NCBI GenBank assembly: GCA_944739405.2
Contig: OX123182.2
Coordinates: 68,947,183 to 69,011,182 of the forward strand
Source: Euclidia mi
Taxonomy: Eukaryota > Arthropoda > Insecta > Lepidoptera > Erebidae
DNA: 64,000 nt
Direction of reading: 5' to 3'
The notes under the pieces: generated by a model
Databases searched by the model: none
The model's input: the letters and a program-made list of their open reading frames with translations, nothing else
What the model was told of the DNA's origin: nothing
In this document: positions 1 to 10,965 of the stretch, piece by piece
How positions within the stretch are numbered: the first letter of the stretch is position 1
How the letters are laid out: each line of letters begins with the position of its first letter
Position numbers and translations under genes: made by a program

Positions 1-728
1 TCCGAAGTAGTGCTCGCTTGGATTTATTCATCTCCTCACCGCTGGCAGACTTTTGTCGCCAACCGCGTTAGTAAATTGATTGAACTTGTTCCCGCTACTT
101 GTTTCAATCACGTCGCGGGTTATCGTACTCGTCTTCAGGAAGAACTTTCTATAGATCATATTGACTGGAAGTTTATTCCACCAGCATCGGTGGATGTTGG
201 GAAAGCATGGTCAAAGTAATTAAAACGCATCTCTTCAAAGTTATAAGGTCAACAGATCCTCTCTTACGAAGAGCTTTTAACTGTCCTTGCACAAGTCGAG
301 GCACTGATCAACTCGCGTCCGCTCACGGCATTGAGTAGTGACCCTGCAGAACCATCCGCGTTAAGCCCTGCACATCTTCTGAACACAGTGCCATTACCGT
401 CATTTCCGGCTCCTGAAGCAGACTCTTCAAGCTTGCTGCAGAGACATACTCTGCTGGATAAACTCGTACAGTCGTTCTGGCGGCGCTGACGTGCGGAATA
501 TCTACACCAGCTTCAGGCTAGATCCAAGTGGAATAGTCCTGCATCCCCTATACAGGAGGGTTGGTCGTCATAATACACGATAATGCTCCGCCGCTTTCAT
601 GGCCGTTAGCCATCGTAGAGAAACTGCATACTTCCAAGGACGGTACAACCCGCGTTGTTACCGTGAAAACCGCGAAGGGGAGCTACGTGCGCCCTATTGT
701 ACGTCTCTGTCCGCTTCCAACTCAGTGA
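1..728 (+). pseudogene. BEL/Pao retrotransposon pol remnant (RNase H end joined to integrase end)
   Basis: The first frame (10-219) reads as the end of a BEL/Pao RNase H (LAWI..SP.RW.TFVANRV) and then jumps to the late integrase signature (IDWKFIPPAS). The integrase N-terminal and central catalytic part that normally lies between them is missing, so there is a large internal deletion. From about 264 another frame gives the typical BEL integrase C terminus (YEELLTVLAQVEAL, then NSRPLT, SSDP, LLDKLVQSFWRR). It is broken by TGA at 487-489 and shifts frame again near 560, ending in RPIVRLCPLP before a stop at 726-728. At least two frameshifts, one nonsense codon and one deletion make it non-functional. 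The 5' part lies outside the window. Family assignment is confident from motif order; the lineage within BEL/Pao is not determined. Confidence 0.85.
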
Positions 729-940
729 GATCTAGCCTGAAGTTGGATCTACCTCTTAGTTTAAGTATTTAGTTTGTAGTTTTCACTGTTATTGCGTTTG
801 TAGTTTTCGCTTAAGTTAATTTAGATTAATTTTATTGTCATATCGCTGTCTTAGCCTATTGATGGGTTATGCGGTAGTACACCCAACATAGCTAAGTTCA
901 ATTTTATTTATTTTTTAAAGGCAACCCTTTAGGGCCGGGG

Positions 941-1440
941 GATATGGTAGCGCCATCTATCCTTTCCATTGCTAGTTAATTATGTCAACGTCAATGGTTC
1001 GTCACTGCTCGGCCAATCCGAGCGATCCTTTTCATGAATCCCCTCCCAAAACGCCTCGCTATTGGCCGCCCTGCTCAACGGCGACGAAGAAAGAATGGAA
1101 CTTTCGAGAAGCTCGAAAACGTGTCCGCTATACCGCACCGCACCGTCATAATTTTACCGCTCCCGCTTTATACTAAAACCGCCCGCGAGTGAAAGTGAGT
1201 GAGGGAGTGATTCAAACAGCTTTAGGATTCTCAAAGACACCAGGAGGCTGCCATTTGCAAGGAAAGAGGACTGACGTACAAGGTAGGTGCCCCTCATCCT
1301 TCAACATCCTTGGAATATCCTATACCCACTCACAATCCTCTTCCCTTAGCCCTTCTAGGCGAGCAGAACTCGCCGTCCTTTAGATACAGTCCATTAATCT
1401 TTCTCCAAATCGCCTAGAACCTACGGTTTCGGTGTAACGC
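941..1440 (+). repeat. probable 3' LTR of the BEL/Pao element
   Basis: A purine-rich tract (GGGCCGGGGGA, about 932-942) follows the pol remnant after ~210 bp of non-coding sequence, as expected for a polypurine tract next to a 3' LTR. The sequence after it is more GC-rich than its surroundings and lacks coding capacity. The right edge is uncertain because no second LTR is present for comparison. It ends somewhere between about 1380 and 1460, where the LINE 3' end begins. Confidence 0.4.
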
Positions 1441-1477
1441 CGAACCAGGGGGAACGGGAAAGAGATTTTAGAAGATT

Positions 1478-3145
1478 CTATTTTATAAGAGCCTCTGTGG
1501 TCTCATAGTATTGCTGTATGAGCCACTCACGGATTTTCTTTTTTGCTTGGAACTTAGTCATTGGGTAGATGCTCAGGAGTCTGTTTATTTTGTTGTACAG
1601 GTGGTCACAAAGAAAGTATGAGTGCTGTTTGGCTAAAGTGGTTCTACATCGTTTTATGGTGCAAACCCTGTCCTGCCTACGTTTTCGTTTAGAGAATCTT
1701 GGGTCATATATAAGATTGGAGTGGGTTTTCAGTACTATTTGTAAAATAAAAAGTTGCCTTACGGTTAGCACAGGTACGTCCTCATACAGTTTGCTGGTAG
1801 GATACCGGAATGGCTTTTTAGTCATAACTTTGAGGACAACCCTTTGTGCTCTTTCTAATTATATTAGATGACATTTAGCTGCACCACCCCAAGCTGAGTT
1901 ACAGTAGAGCAACAGAGATTCACACAAGGAGGTATACGCCATTAGTAGGTGTTTCATGTCGGCTACGTGTCGGAGGTTTTTAAAAACGTATATTAGTTTC
2001 CTTACTCGAGCGGATAGAGTGTTTATGTGCTGTACCCATCTGAGATGTTGGTCGATGTAAATGCCAAGGTATTTTACTTGTGTGGCTCTTGTAATATTCA
2101 AACAGGAGCAGTTTGGTATAGGTGAAGTGCAGGTATGGGCTTTTACGGTGAATGAATCAGAGCGTGGGAGGCTTGTGGACCTCACGGTGAAGAGAGTGAA
2201 AACCGTTTTCTCTAGGTTTATAGTCAGCAGATTGCTAGAGAGCCATGTTATGATTTGGGTTAAAGCGGCTTCCGCATTAGATTGCGCAGTTTCCCAATCC
2301 GGACCGTGTACTATTAGTGCCGTGTCATCAGCGTAGGTGTAGATCTTGCAATTTGTTAGTTGCATTTCGCAAAGCTCATTTATATAGATAGAGAAGAGGG
2401 TTGCAGATAAGATGCTGCCTTGGGGAACTCCCGAGGTGAGGTTTTCATCATCACTGACGAGATCTCCTATCTTTACTGCTTGTGTGCGTTTGCTCAGATA
2501 GTCCAAAAAAATTTTTAGCGCTACACCTCTGATTCCAAGGGCTTCTAATTTTGATAAAAGTAGCGGTATAGAGACAGCGTCGAACGCTTTGGATATATCA
2601 AGAAAGATTCCAACGCAAGCATTGCCTTTATCTATCATTTCCACTGTGTGTTCAACGAGTGAGGAGACAGCGTCATTAGTGGATAATCCTTGTCGAAAAC
2701 CGTATTGGTTAGTCGCCAGGAGGTTTTTCGTTTCTAAGTAGTTTGTTATCCGAGTATTTAGGATCTTTTCTAAGATTTTCGATATGGTGTGTAGAACTGA
2801 TATGGGGCGATAATTGTTCACCGCATCGCATGCTCCGTTTTTATGTATTGGGTGAACTATGGCCTTCTTGAAGGCGTCCGGGAATATTCCCTGGGTTAGT
2901 GAGAGGTTGCAAATGTGTGTTAGGGGAGGTACCAATACTGGATAAGCCTGTTTCAATATGGTCGTGGGAATACCGTCCCAACCCATCGCACAGTCATTAC
3001 GAAGGTTAAGAATGTGGTTCTTTACTTCTTCAGGGTCGACGTCGAGTAATGCCATAGAGTCCGATGGGGATCTTTTAGTTTGGGCGGCCCGTGTTGGGAC
3101 CATTGTGGCAAGTTTTATTTTGTTAGCTAATACCTTCCCTATCCC
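1478..3145 (-). pseudogene. non-LTR retrotransposon (LINE) reverse transcriptase, 5'-truncated, one internal stop
   Basis: Reading leftward from 3145 a single frame runs to 1478, interrupted only by TAA at 1861-1859. The protein has the LINE RT landmarks in order: NNYRPISVL, FLDISKAFDAV, SGVPQGSIL and the catalytic YADD (residues about 257-260 from the ATG at 3103), then VKYLGIYID and the post-RT region. After the stop the same frame continues for over 120 codons to a natural end, so one substitution separates this copy from a continuous ORF. The frame opens after TAA at 3148-3146, where similarity to RT seems to end. ORF1 and the endonuclease are absent, consistent with ordinary 5' truncation. 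The RT resembles the jockey/CR1 group; the clade is not resolved. It inserted immediately right of the BEL LTR, its 3' end at the left. Confidence 0.85.
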
Positions 3146-3149
3146 TTAG

Positions 3150-3580
3150 CGAAGGCGATTAATGAGAAACAGCAGACATGATAATTAATTAGAATTTATT
3201 AATGATGAAATTATCAATTATTAGATTTTACCAATGACAATTTAAATGATTGATCATTACTGTAATGCATGTTATTAATTAATCTATCATTAAATTGTGG
3301 TATTTATAGTGTGGTATATCGAAAATTCGATGTCGTGGATTCATAGTATGTAATTTTCGGTAGAATTTGTGTAGTTCATTGTAATTATTATTTTATTATT
3401 GTTTAGTTGCAAATAATCATTTCAACACAATGTATATTGTTCAGAAATAAATTACTTATGACTTACTTATGACTTAAGTAAAGATTAACATGGTTTATAG
3501 ACTCTGGGGGTGTTAAGTGGATACATATTTATTTGTTAATTTTATCGCTTACCACGCACCTCGGTGAGTACTACGTTAAA
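3150..3580. other. AT-rich stretch without recognised features
   Basis: Composed largely of TTAAT/ATTAA-rich sequence with short self-complementary runs. No ORF, SINE box or terminal repeat could be recognised. Confidence 0.5.
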
Positions 3581-3840
3581 CCGTTGGTCTCACGGGATAA
3601 ATATGCGCGTGGGATTGGGAGGTCTCGGGTTCGATCCCCGGGTCGGGGAAAGTGTTATTGGGGTTTTCCGTTAGGAAATTCACAGTAGCAGCTCGAAGTC
3701 TGGTAATGTGCCCAGTACGGCAATAAAAAGGCTCGCCCCCTATTACGTGGGAAAAATAAATCTGGCGAAAAGTGGGTGTAGCAATATACCTCTGCCTACC
3801 TCTTCGGGGATACAGGCGTGAGACTATGTATGTATGTTAT
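3581..3840 (+). mobile_element. tRNA-derived SINE, family S1, copy a
   Basis: A pol III B-box-like motif GGTTCGATCCC lies at 3628-3638 in a tRNA-like head. The body includes AGTCTGGTAATGTGCCC, also seen in other copies. The 3' end reads CTCTGCCTAC..AGGCGTGAGACTATGTATGTATG. That last part matches the end of the RTE-like LINE ORF at 27889-28416 and its (TATG)n tail, so this SINE probably borrows that LINE's machinery. Other copies of S1 are inside 7499-7921 (+) and at 24085-24275 (-). Confidence 0.8.
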
Positions 3841-4885
3841 GGGAAGTCAGAACCCTTGAATATACTGACTGGTGATGATGATGATTATATTTATTGTAAA
3901 CTTGGGTTGCAATACATACTACGACTTATGCGTGTTTGAGTTAATCATATCTTAGGAATTTTACATTTCGTACTCCTTAACATTGGTTTTAAATTGACTT
4001 ATACCAGTTACTTGGATCTGAGGTACGAGATATCTACAATAAGGCGCAAGACATTCTAAAATCAATTGAAAATATATCAGGTCTCGTCTAATTGTTTTAA
4101 TTTTCGTATTGACTCTCTCATAATTTTCCCTTTTAGAAAACTGACCCCATATGAGTCAGTGTCCTTAGTATATTTTACTATAACGGCTACAAAGTGAATG
4201 GTTGCTATCATGTATGCAGCAATCGTACGTGTGGTTACGTCAGAATTGGTTAATGGCTAACCGCTTGATTGAACGACTTCACTAGTCGGTGGATTGCACG
4301 GATAAGCTTTAGTTAAATTATGCTATGAAGCTGCAATGCAGCCCTAATTTTATTGCTTAGAGAACTATAGATTATTTGACATGAAAGAAAACTTCCACAC
4401 TAGGAATAAATACTGTACAGCCGGCGAACATTCAAGCAACAGACACGAAGAACAATGAGAATCTTAACAACAATTTATGAATCACACAAAGTGTTGGCTC
4501 GTGTGGGGATCGAAACAATAACGCTTAAACCATTAGGACGCTTGTAGACGCTAAGAAAATCCACCGTGACTGCTTCAGATGAAACCGAATTGTCATGTGG
4601 ACGATAAGAATAATTTCGGATCTTGGCACGAACATTTTTAACGTTCACGTGTCATGTCGACCCAGCGTCGATGTATCGTGTGTAGAAACGACACGATTTT
4701 TTGCGTAGGCCCGGTGACTTTTCTTAGCGCGTACAAGCGCTTATACGTACAGTATAGTATTATATTATCTGTGGTGCAGTGAATAGACTGTACGAATGGC
4801 GTAGAGGTTTGAGTAGCCACCCAAGCGTTTGCCGCAGTGGCCGTTGCTTTAAGTCAAACTTGTGAGTTTGATTGATTTCTTTATG
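3841..4885. other. intergenic, no recognised gene
   Basis: About 1 kb of AT-rich sequence without a convincing coding frame. A weak tRNA-like string around 4490-4560 may be a very old SINE, but its box B is degenerate. Confidence 0.4.
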
Positions 4886-5014
4886 TGGCGCGTTCAACCA
4901 AACAAACAAACTCTTCGGCTTTATATATTAGTATTAGTATTTAGTATTATTACTATTAGTATTTAGTATATTAAGATATAAAGCTGGAGAGTTTGTTTGT
5001 TTGATTGAACGCGC
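4886..5014. repeat. inverted repeat of Helitron 5' ends (head to head)
   Basis: About 40 bp at 4886-4926 (GCGCGTTCAACCAAACAAAC..) recurs as its reverse complement at 4975-5014 (..GTTTGTTTGATTGAACGCGC) around an ATTAGT/TTAGTA-rich spacer. The right arm is the start of the Helitron that follows, so the left arm is probably the 5' end of a second copy in the opposite orientation. Confidence 0.75.
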
Positions 5015-5175
5015 TAATTTTAGGAACTAGATACTGGTCCGATTTAAAAATTTATTTCAGTGTTAGATAGCCCATTTATTGACGAAGGCTATAGGCTATA
5101 TAAGATCACGCTATGAGCGACGGGAGCAGAGCAGTAGCCTTAAATAACGCGGGTGTAACCGCGGGCATCCTCTAG
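4965..5175 (+). mobile_element. non-autonomous Helitron (GAACGCGCTAAT family)
   Basis: The body (GAACGCGCTAATTTTAGGAAC, AGATAGCCCATTTAT, GGCTATAGGCTATA) matches a Helitron family I know from Lepidoptera. The 3' end has the expected hairpin (CGCGG-GTGTAA-CCGCG) followed shortly by CTAG at 5172-5175 and a host T at 5176. The exact 5' terminus is unclear because of the head-to-head arrangement. Confidence 0.75.
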
Positions 5176-5956
5176 TATTGTATATAAGGAAACTTTTTTG
5201 GCAGTTACAAAATTGTGGGTGACCGTTGGAAATGTAAGTACTTCAGTTCCTATTACAGCATTATACTTTCCAGGGATTCAAGCATACAGGTCAGCCACAA
5301 CCTTATGCCATAGAACCATGCAGTAAGATACAAATTAGTTTAACTACATATACCTATAATGAAGTTTAACCGACATAAAAGTACTTCATTCTATTCGTTT
5401 GTTCATAGGAAATTCTATTTTTGAATACGTTTAATGAATACTGTGCAAAATTCCTGTCACATAGTATGCATCTTCAAAAGTCAAAGTTTGGTATCACGGT
5501 GAAACAATGCAGCGTCGGCAACTCGTTTTCGTATAGAGAGATTTATCTGTGACAGTGGATCCGAGGTAAACGGGGTTACGACGTGATCGCCGTTCCTTGC
5601 CTTTTGTCTCTTTATAACTCATACTGACGTATTTATTTTGTAGCAGGTAGCCGATACCCTGATACTCGTAAACACGACTCATGCGATATTTAGGTCTACT
5701 GTCCATCGATTGTGTGCCCTCCAGACACAAAGTCTTCGAAGAAAGGTCTATATTTACACAGCATTGAACCACCTGACGTATTCTAAGATTGACTACGACT
5801 TTTATAGACTAAGAGCACTTGATTTTGCAGTCATGAAATCTTAACAATAGGCTCTTCACTTGTAAAGGTGTCTACCTGATATTATGTTCAAGCGGTATAT
5901 GTGTATAATAGAATGTTGGTTCAAGAATAGCCTTTATTTCGTTTAGATTCATTATA

Positions 5957-6940
5957 GTATAATAATAATAATAATAATTGTTTATTTCAGACCAGTTAAG
6001 TCCATACAGTAATGAAGTCAAGGTTACATAAATCTAAATATAAAAAATATAAAAAGTGCTAATATCAAATTATTCACAGATTGTGTAAGCGCAAACAGGC
6101 CATGGAGAATAGACAATCCGTTTCCATTCGGCCAGCAAAAATTTTTAGGTAGCTGTTGAAGCTACCACGAACCCGCCGCGCCAGGGACGCTGCTCTCTTT
6201 CTTAATATAGCGGCAAAGCCGTCCACACGAGCCTCAGCGAACATCCCTGACGCACTACAGAAGCGCGGCAGCCCCATCAGCGCCCTAAATCCATTATTAT
6301 ATTGGACTCGCAAGACATTGTAAGCAGTATTTGCGTATGCTTGACCCATAGGCTGCACGTGTAAAACAATTGACAAAACGCCTTGAATAGGGTTACTTTG
6401 ACTTGTTCAGTGCAGCGTGCGAACCTACGAGCCAGCATGTTCGCCCTGACTGACAATGCTCTGCGTTCTCTTTCCATGTCCGCATCATCTTTGAGTGACT
6501 CGGTGACCCAGTGGCCCAGGTACTTAACTCGATCAACTATTCTTAGAGGATGGTTATTTAAAGTGATCGTGGGTACATGCTGATAACTTTTCTTATCCGC
6601 TTTGAATATCATCACTTCACTCTTGCTGGTGTTTTACCTGAGCCCATGCGCCACCGCGTAACTCTCGCATATTGTTATCAGCCGCCTGAGGGCGCTGATC
6701 GATGGGCTCAGCAGCACCATATCATCGGCGTAGCTAATATTGTTGATCATAGTGCCGTCTACAGAACAACCAACTCCAGTGCTGCTGAGCTCACGAATCA
6801 GGCCGTCCATATATAGGTTGAAAAGTTTTGGCGACGTCAACCCGCCCTGTCTCACACCCCATCCCAACCTATACACTTCTGATAGCTTATCCGTCCATCT
6901 GACATAGTTGGTTTGTTTTCCATACCAAAATTTGAAAAAT
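5957..6940 (-). pseudogene. LINE reverse-transcriptase fragment (RTE-like), 5'-truncated
   Basis: Reading leftward from about 6932 the frame gives FWYGKQTNYVRW, GVRQGGLTSPKLFNLYMDGL and SYADDMVLLSPS (catalytic YADD intact), then a KYLGHWVTESLKDDAD segment and a C-terminal region rich in RR/RA. Pieces lie at 6634-6876, 6277-6615 and 6074-6376 and are linked by frameshifts. The left end is a (TAA)n tail at 5957-5978. Unit U copies 2 and 3 lack this insert, whose target was near TATAGTATA|ACCTATATC. The catalytic residues survive but the frame does not, so it is dead. Confidence 0.85.
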
Positions 6941-7029
6941 ATAACCTATATCTTTGCAATTAATTATAATTTGGAATAGCTAGAATAATTCTTAGCTTAG
7001 TATATCCTGTGATCCTTGTATTGTAGTAC

Positions 7030-7247
7030 GTGTGGTGACGGATTAAGAATACGGAATGTTACCACCCCAAATCATCCCATGGGTGTCGTCAGAGCCGACA
7101 GAGGGAGCATATTATGCAGAGAACAGCACTGTAAGAGAAGGAAAACTTGATACAAACCCGTTTGGCTAGCGTGGTATAGTAAGCCAATTCGTCCTTTCAA
7201 AGGAGAAGCTTAGTCCAGCAGTGGACTGTTAATGGCTGATGATGAAT
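7030..7247 (+). mobile_element. short retroposon (LINE 3'-end derived) with 12-bp TSD
   Basis: It is flanked by perfect 12-bp duplications GTATTGTAGTAC at 7018-7029 and 7248-7259, and is absent from the same position in unit U copies 2 and 3. The body contains CCATGGGTGTCGTCAGAG near the start and TTAGTCCAGCAGTGGACTG..GGCTGATGATGA at the end, a common lepidopteran LINE 3' end. Only 218 bp, so either an internally deleted LINE or a SINE built from it. Confidence 0.85.
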
Positions 7248-7498
7248 GTATTGTAGTACAAAGTGTCACTACCCTATTTTATTCTGTGGCAATTACCAGA
7301 AAGAAGGAGAGAACTCTATACCAACCTGTCTGGCTAATCTCGTATAGTAGGCCTAATCGTGCTTACTTATTATAACTACGCTATTATGACGCAAATTTGG
7401 AGAGGTCTTTGTCTAGACGTGAACTGCCAAAGCTGCTTAAGATGATCTCGTAGCGTAAATTATCTACACGCCATGTTATCAGAATATTATTTATGATT

Positions 7499-7921
7499 AC
7501 TTTCTAATTTCACAGCCTTGTGGTTGACGGCATAGAATACAAGTGTCACCACTCCCAATCTTCCCGTGGGTGTCGTAAGAGGCGACTAAGGGATAACACG
7601 ATGCAACTACCGTCTTTGCGTAGAGACGGAAAACTCGACATCAAACCCTATACGACTGCCTCGTTGGTCTCGCGGCATAAATGTGCGCGTGGGATCGGGA
7701 GGTCAAGGGTTCGATTCCTGGGTCGGGCAGTGTTATTGGGTTTTTTTCTGTCACGAAATTCTCAGTAGCAGCACGGAGTCTGGAAATGTGCCCGGTACGG
7801 CAATAGGCTCGCCCCTTATTACGTGGGACTAAAGTATATCTGGCGAAAAGTGGGTGTAGAAATACACCTCTGCCTACCTCTTCGGGGTTATAGGCGTGAG
7901 ACTATGTATGTATGTATGTAT
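7499..7921 (+). mobile_element. chimeric retroposon: LINE 3' fragment plus SINE S1
   Basis: Unit U reads ATTTATGATTA-GAATTCAG in copies 2 and 3. Here it is interrupted, with near-perfect duplications TTTATGATTA (7489-7498) and TTTAAGATTA at the right. The first ~140 bp (CCCGTGGGTGTCGTAAGAGG) match the head of the element at 7030. From about 7650 it is SINE S1 with box B GGTTCGATTCC, ending in (TATG)n. One duplication pair around both halves suggests a single insertion of a fused RNA. Confidence 0.75.
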
Positions 7922-8828
7922 GTATTTAAGATTACAATTCAGCTTTCGGTTATATGTGATTGAGTATAACATTGTTGGTAATGTAGTTTAGCAATATTTT
8001 AAATATTTATAACTGTGTTTTGAATTTCAAAGTGGACTGATGGATAACAAGAAGTCTACCTAAAACATAAAACGCGCCCAAAACAAACATACAAAAATTC
8101 AGTAAATAATAACTCATATAAAAAACTTCATTCAAAATAGATATCTATTATTCATATTCAACATTTCCGTTGCGCGTCTGCTTGGTAGGAACTCAACGTT
8201 TCGTATTTAAGTATGACAGCATGGCATTATAGAACGACGAAGTACAAGTAACAAAGGCAGAGACAGCCCACATTTCAGTTTTTTACCGTCTTCACAATTC
8301 TCCAGCAAAATTATGCAAGTGGTAATCGGGTTGGCAAATGCAGCTATGCTACTTGAAGTAGACAAACAGCAAATACGGACTTACCTTAAACTTCGAGTCT
8401 GACAGATAGATGGAAATTACATTATATCTCCGCCGCTTTAGCTCCCGTTAGATATTATCTGTTCCTTTTGTTTTCTTAAGTTGCATTTATAGGTATTAAT
8501 AGGATACTAAACGTGAGAGAATAAAATATTTTCTATCATAAAGTATTATATGAGAAAATCTTTTATTCGTTCGGTGGTGTATGTTGATGCCAATTTAGTT
8601 TGAGGTTAGTTGGGTTCCTGGTGAATAAGCGGTCTTAGTTGCGGTTGCTAGTTTGAGAAACTTTTGTTGATTTTCAGCAAGTATGCTCAATAGCTGCACG
8701 AAACCTACAGATGAGCTGTAAAAAATCTACACTGTAGCTAGAGTACATATGTAATCTGCATGTATATGTAGTTATTGCGTTACTGACTGATTGACAGACA
8801 AGCTACAGCTAAAACTATAAGACGCAAG

Positions 8829-10005
8829 TATAGCATAGAGTTGACAAAAATAATCCCATATGCTCTATTTTTTGCGATATAACCTCAGCATTTGACTATG
8901 TGGATCATGACATTTTAATGAATAAATTAGAACGATTCGAGGAAATGTGTTAAAATTGTTGGAAACTTACCTTAAAAATCGTAAACAGTACAGATTTCTA
9001 TGGTCAATTCCAACTCACGTAAGGAAGTAATTTATACGTCTGATCCAAGAATAGTTCTATACGGTGTTCCACAGGGAAGCGTGTTGGGTCCGTTACTATT
9101 AATTATTTATATTAATGATTTACCGAGAGAAACAGAATTTCCAATGTCAATCTTTGCCCATGACAGCACAGTCAGTCACTCTCAGTGCTAGATATACGGA
9201 CTGTTTTGAGAAGGACATAAATGATACGGTGCAAATGAACTTTACTTAAACAAAAGCCATGTTTTTTAGTCAACGGACAACACCGCCTCAAGTAAATGTT
9301 AATTATCACGGGACAGAACTAAATATAGTGGATTCAACAAAAATTTTAGGCATCATAATTGATAAAAAGCTGACTTGGAAAGACCATATAGAACAACTAA
9401 ACAAGCGGTTGAATTCGAATGCTTATGCTCTGTCTATGCTAGCGCGCGTTATTAATGTGTCATCGCTTATCACAGCATATCATGGCATAACAGACTCAAT
9501 CCTAAGATTCGGCATATTTTTTTGGGGCAACTCTACTAACAAGGAACATACATATATTTAAGTCCCAAAAAAAATGTATCCGAGCAATGTTTGGCCTCAA
9601 ATCAACAGACACTTGTAGACCATTTTTCATTAAGCATAACATACTAACTCTACCGTCACTGTATGTCTATGAAGTGGCTGTTTTTGTAAAAACAAATCCG
9701 CATCTTTTTGACAAACTATCAGTTGTCAACAATCGAAACAGGCGTGATAATGAACTTATATGCAGTGAAGTCTACTACAGCGCTCATGCACAAAAGCATA
9801 TTTTGTATGGCACCCATTATCTATAACAAGTTACCAAAGCACTTCAAACTGTTAAATGTTAGCACTTTTACACAACAGCTTAAGAAATATCTGAAAAAAC
9901 TTGAATCCTGTTACTTTTATAATATATTCTATAATGTCCCTGACGCGTGCCATTATGACATTCTTCAAACATTAGTATTTATACTGTGATTACCTGTATT
10001 TATTG
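8829..10005 (+). pseudogene. degenerate LINE reverse transcriptase (left part, interrupted by gypsy element)
   Basis: Reading frames at about 8880-9190, 9259-9561 and 9587-9989 together give a LINE RT: SAFDYVDHDILMNKLE, YGVPQGSVLGPLL, a mutated catalytic box (FAHD instead of FADD at about 9150), then KILGIIIDKKLTWKDHI and a C-terminal ALMHKS..YNKLPKHFK region. Frameshifts separate the pieces. The LINE entered unit U copy 1 with a CAAG duplication (8825-8828 and 16787-16790). It was later split by the gypsy element, and its 3' UTR resumes at 16123. A related C-terminal fragment (ALMQKSFFGIAPKVYNKLP) lies on the minus strand near 41600. Confidence 0.8.
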
Positions 10006-10222
10006 TGAAGTGTGTGTATGCTCCCTTACATTATTTAGCTAGTAAGTACGCTCCTTAAGAATTATAAGTCTCGTATTTGTAACGCGTCAGCATTTTACTT
10101 GTACGAACCATTTTACTGTAATTTTCCTTTAATATAATTCTATTCGCTGAAGTGAACGAAAGTCTTTTATTTAACCCTCGCAATTCACCGCATGGTGACC
10201 TTGCCATGCCCAATACATCTCA
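10006..10222 (+). repeat. G1 5' LTR
   Basis: It starts TGAAGTGTGTG and ends ACATCTCA; the same 217 bp recur at 15902. It contains a consensus-like donor string GTAAGT at 10042-10047 and several ATGs near its 3' end, so the transcription start and leader cannot be fixed from sequence. Confidence 0.95.
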
Positions 10223-10240
10223 TGGCGACCCTGCCATGCC
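10223..10240 (+). other. G1 primer binding site
   Basis: TGGCGACCCTGCCATGCC begins immediately after the LTR, the normal place for the tRNA primer site. TGGCGACC starts are known for insect gypsy elements, but the cognate tRNA was not determined. Confidence 0.6.
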
Positions 10241-10284
10241 GGCCTTGAGTTAGGAATATTTTGGCAGTTTTCGAAAATTAGACG

Positions 10285-10566
10285 ATGTGTCGTTCTACCG
10301 TTGAGAAGGATGAAGTATTTATTACGCAAAACGCTGCTGGAAACAATGATGCGACTTTGAAAGATGTTGGGCAACACGTACAGCGACTAAATATTGCCGT
10401 CTACGCAATGCTGGCCATCCTTAGCATTGTGGCTTGCTACTTCTTGGTACGTCTATACAAGAAGATCCATCGCCATTGGATTCAAGAAGAAATTGGTCTC
10501 CAGGCCATGCAACGTATCCGCGCTTCACTACGAGGACGTCAGCGTGAGGAAACAATGGAAGAGTAA
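10285..10566 (+). CDS. small single-pass membrane protein encoded upstream of gag in G1
   Basis: This is a 93-codon ORF in the leader between LTR and gag. The N terminus is short and polar with D9, V11, I13, Q15 and N20. One strongly hydrophobic segment spans about residues 35-55, followed by a basic, Arg/Lys-rich cytosolic-looking tail. There is no cleavable signal pattern, so a single-pass membrane protein is likely. Residue spacing at the N terminus, membrane position and basic tail match the ORF at 38011-38301 in the second gypsy element, which starts with a myristoylation-type MGS. Here residue 2 is Cys, one base from Gly. A GTGAGT string lies 8 nt after the stop and an acceptor-like TTCTATTTTTAG ends 3 nt before the gag ATG, so the intercistronic stretch could be an intron. 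Function unknown. Finding it in two unrelated elements argues that it is real. Confidence 0.65.
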   Translation: MCRSTVEKDEVFITQNAAGNNDATLKDVGQHVQRLNIAVYAMLAILSIVACYFLVRLYKKIHRHWIQEEIGLQAMQRIRASLRGRQREETMEE

Positions 10567-10965
10567 AATGACCGTGAGTTACTTTAAATACTTAAAACCT
10601 TGAAAGTATCTACCTAAATAGTTTGGTGAAAATAATAGTTAATGTGCGTCAGTGCGTATACTTACATATGTGCGTAATATTTTCGCGAGTGAACGTCCGA
10701 ATTTTTCCTACATTATGGACTTTTATTCATACCTAGTTAATATTTAGATCTAAAAATAGATTAAGCATGACAATATTATTTTATAACGTACTTTGGTAAC
10801 TTGTCAAGAATCGTGCAAAAACACTCATGCAATAAGATACCCTGCCGCGAATATGGCAACGTAAGCATTTCTTTACTTGCACCTGCATGGTTTAAAGTTT
10901 CTTTACTTATGTTTTATGTTAATTATACAACGTTGATTTAATTTCTGTAGTTCTATTTTTAGATT

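Larger units (their letters stand above)
5346..8828 (+). repeat. unit U, copy 1, left part
   Basis: This begins at the shared boundary TATAATGAAGTTTAACCG and matches 27248 onward and 55905 onward throughout, apart from insertions at 5957-6940, 7030-7247 and 7499-7921. It holds no intact gene. Its end is the first 74 bp of a Helitron (TC at 8755), cut at 8828 by a LINE insertion and resuming at 16787. All three copies of U share this Helitron at the same place, so it predates their spread. Confidence 0.85.

Noticed and set aside
3628..3638. tRNA gene signals (B boxes here and near 7710, 24211, 24995, 51360)
   Set aside because: Each belongs to a SINE head or relic. No cloverleaf with acceptor stem could be folded, and S1/S2 bodies follow.
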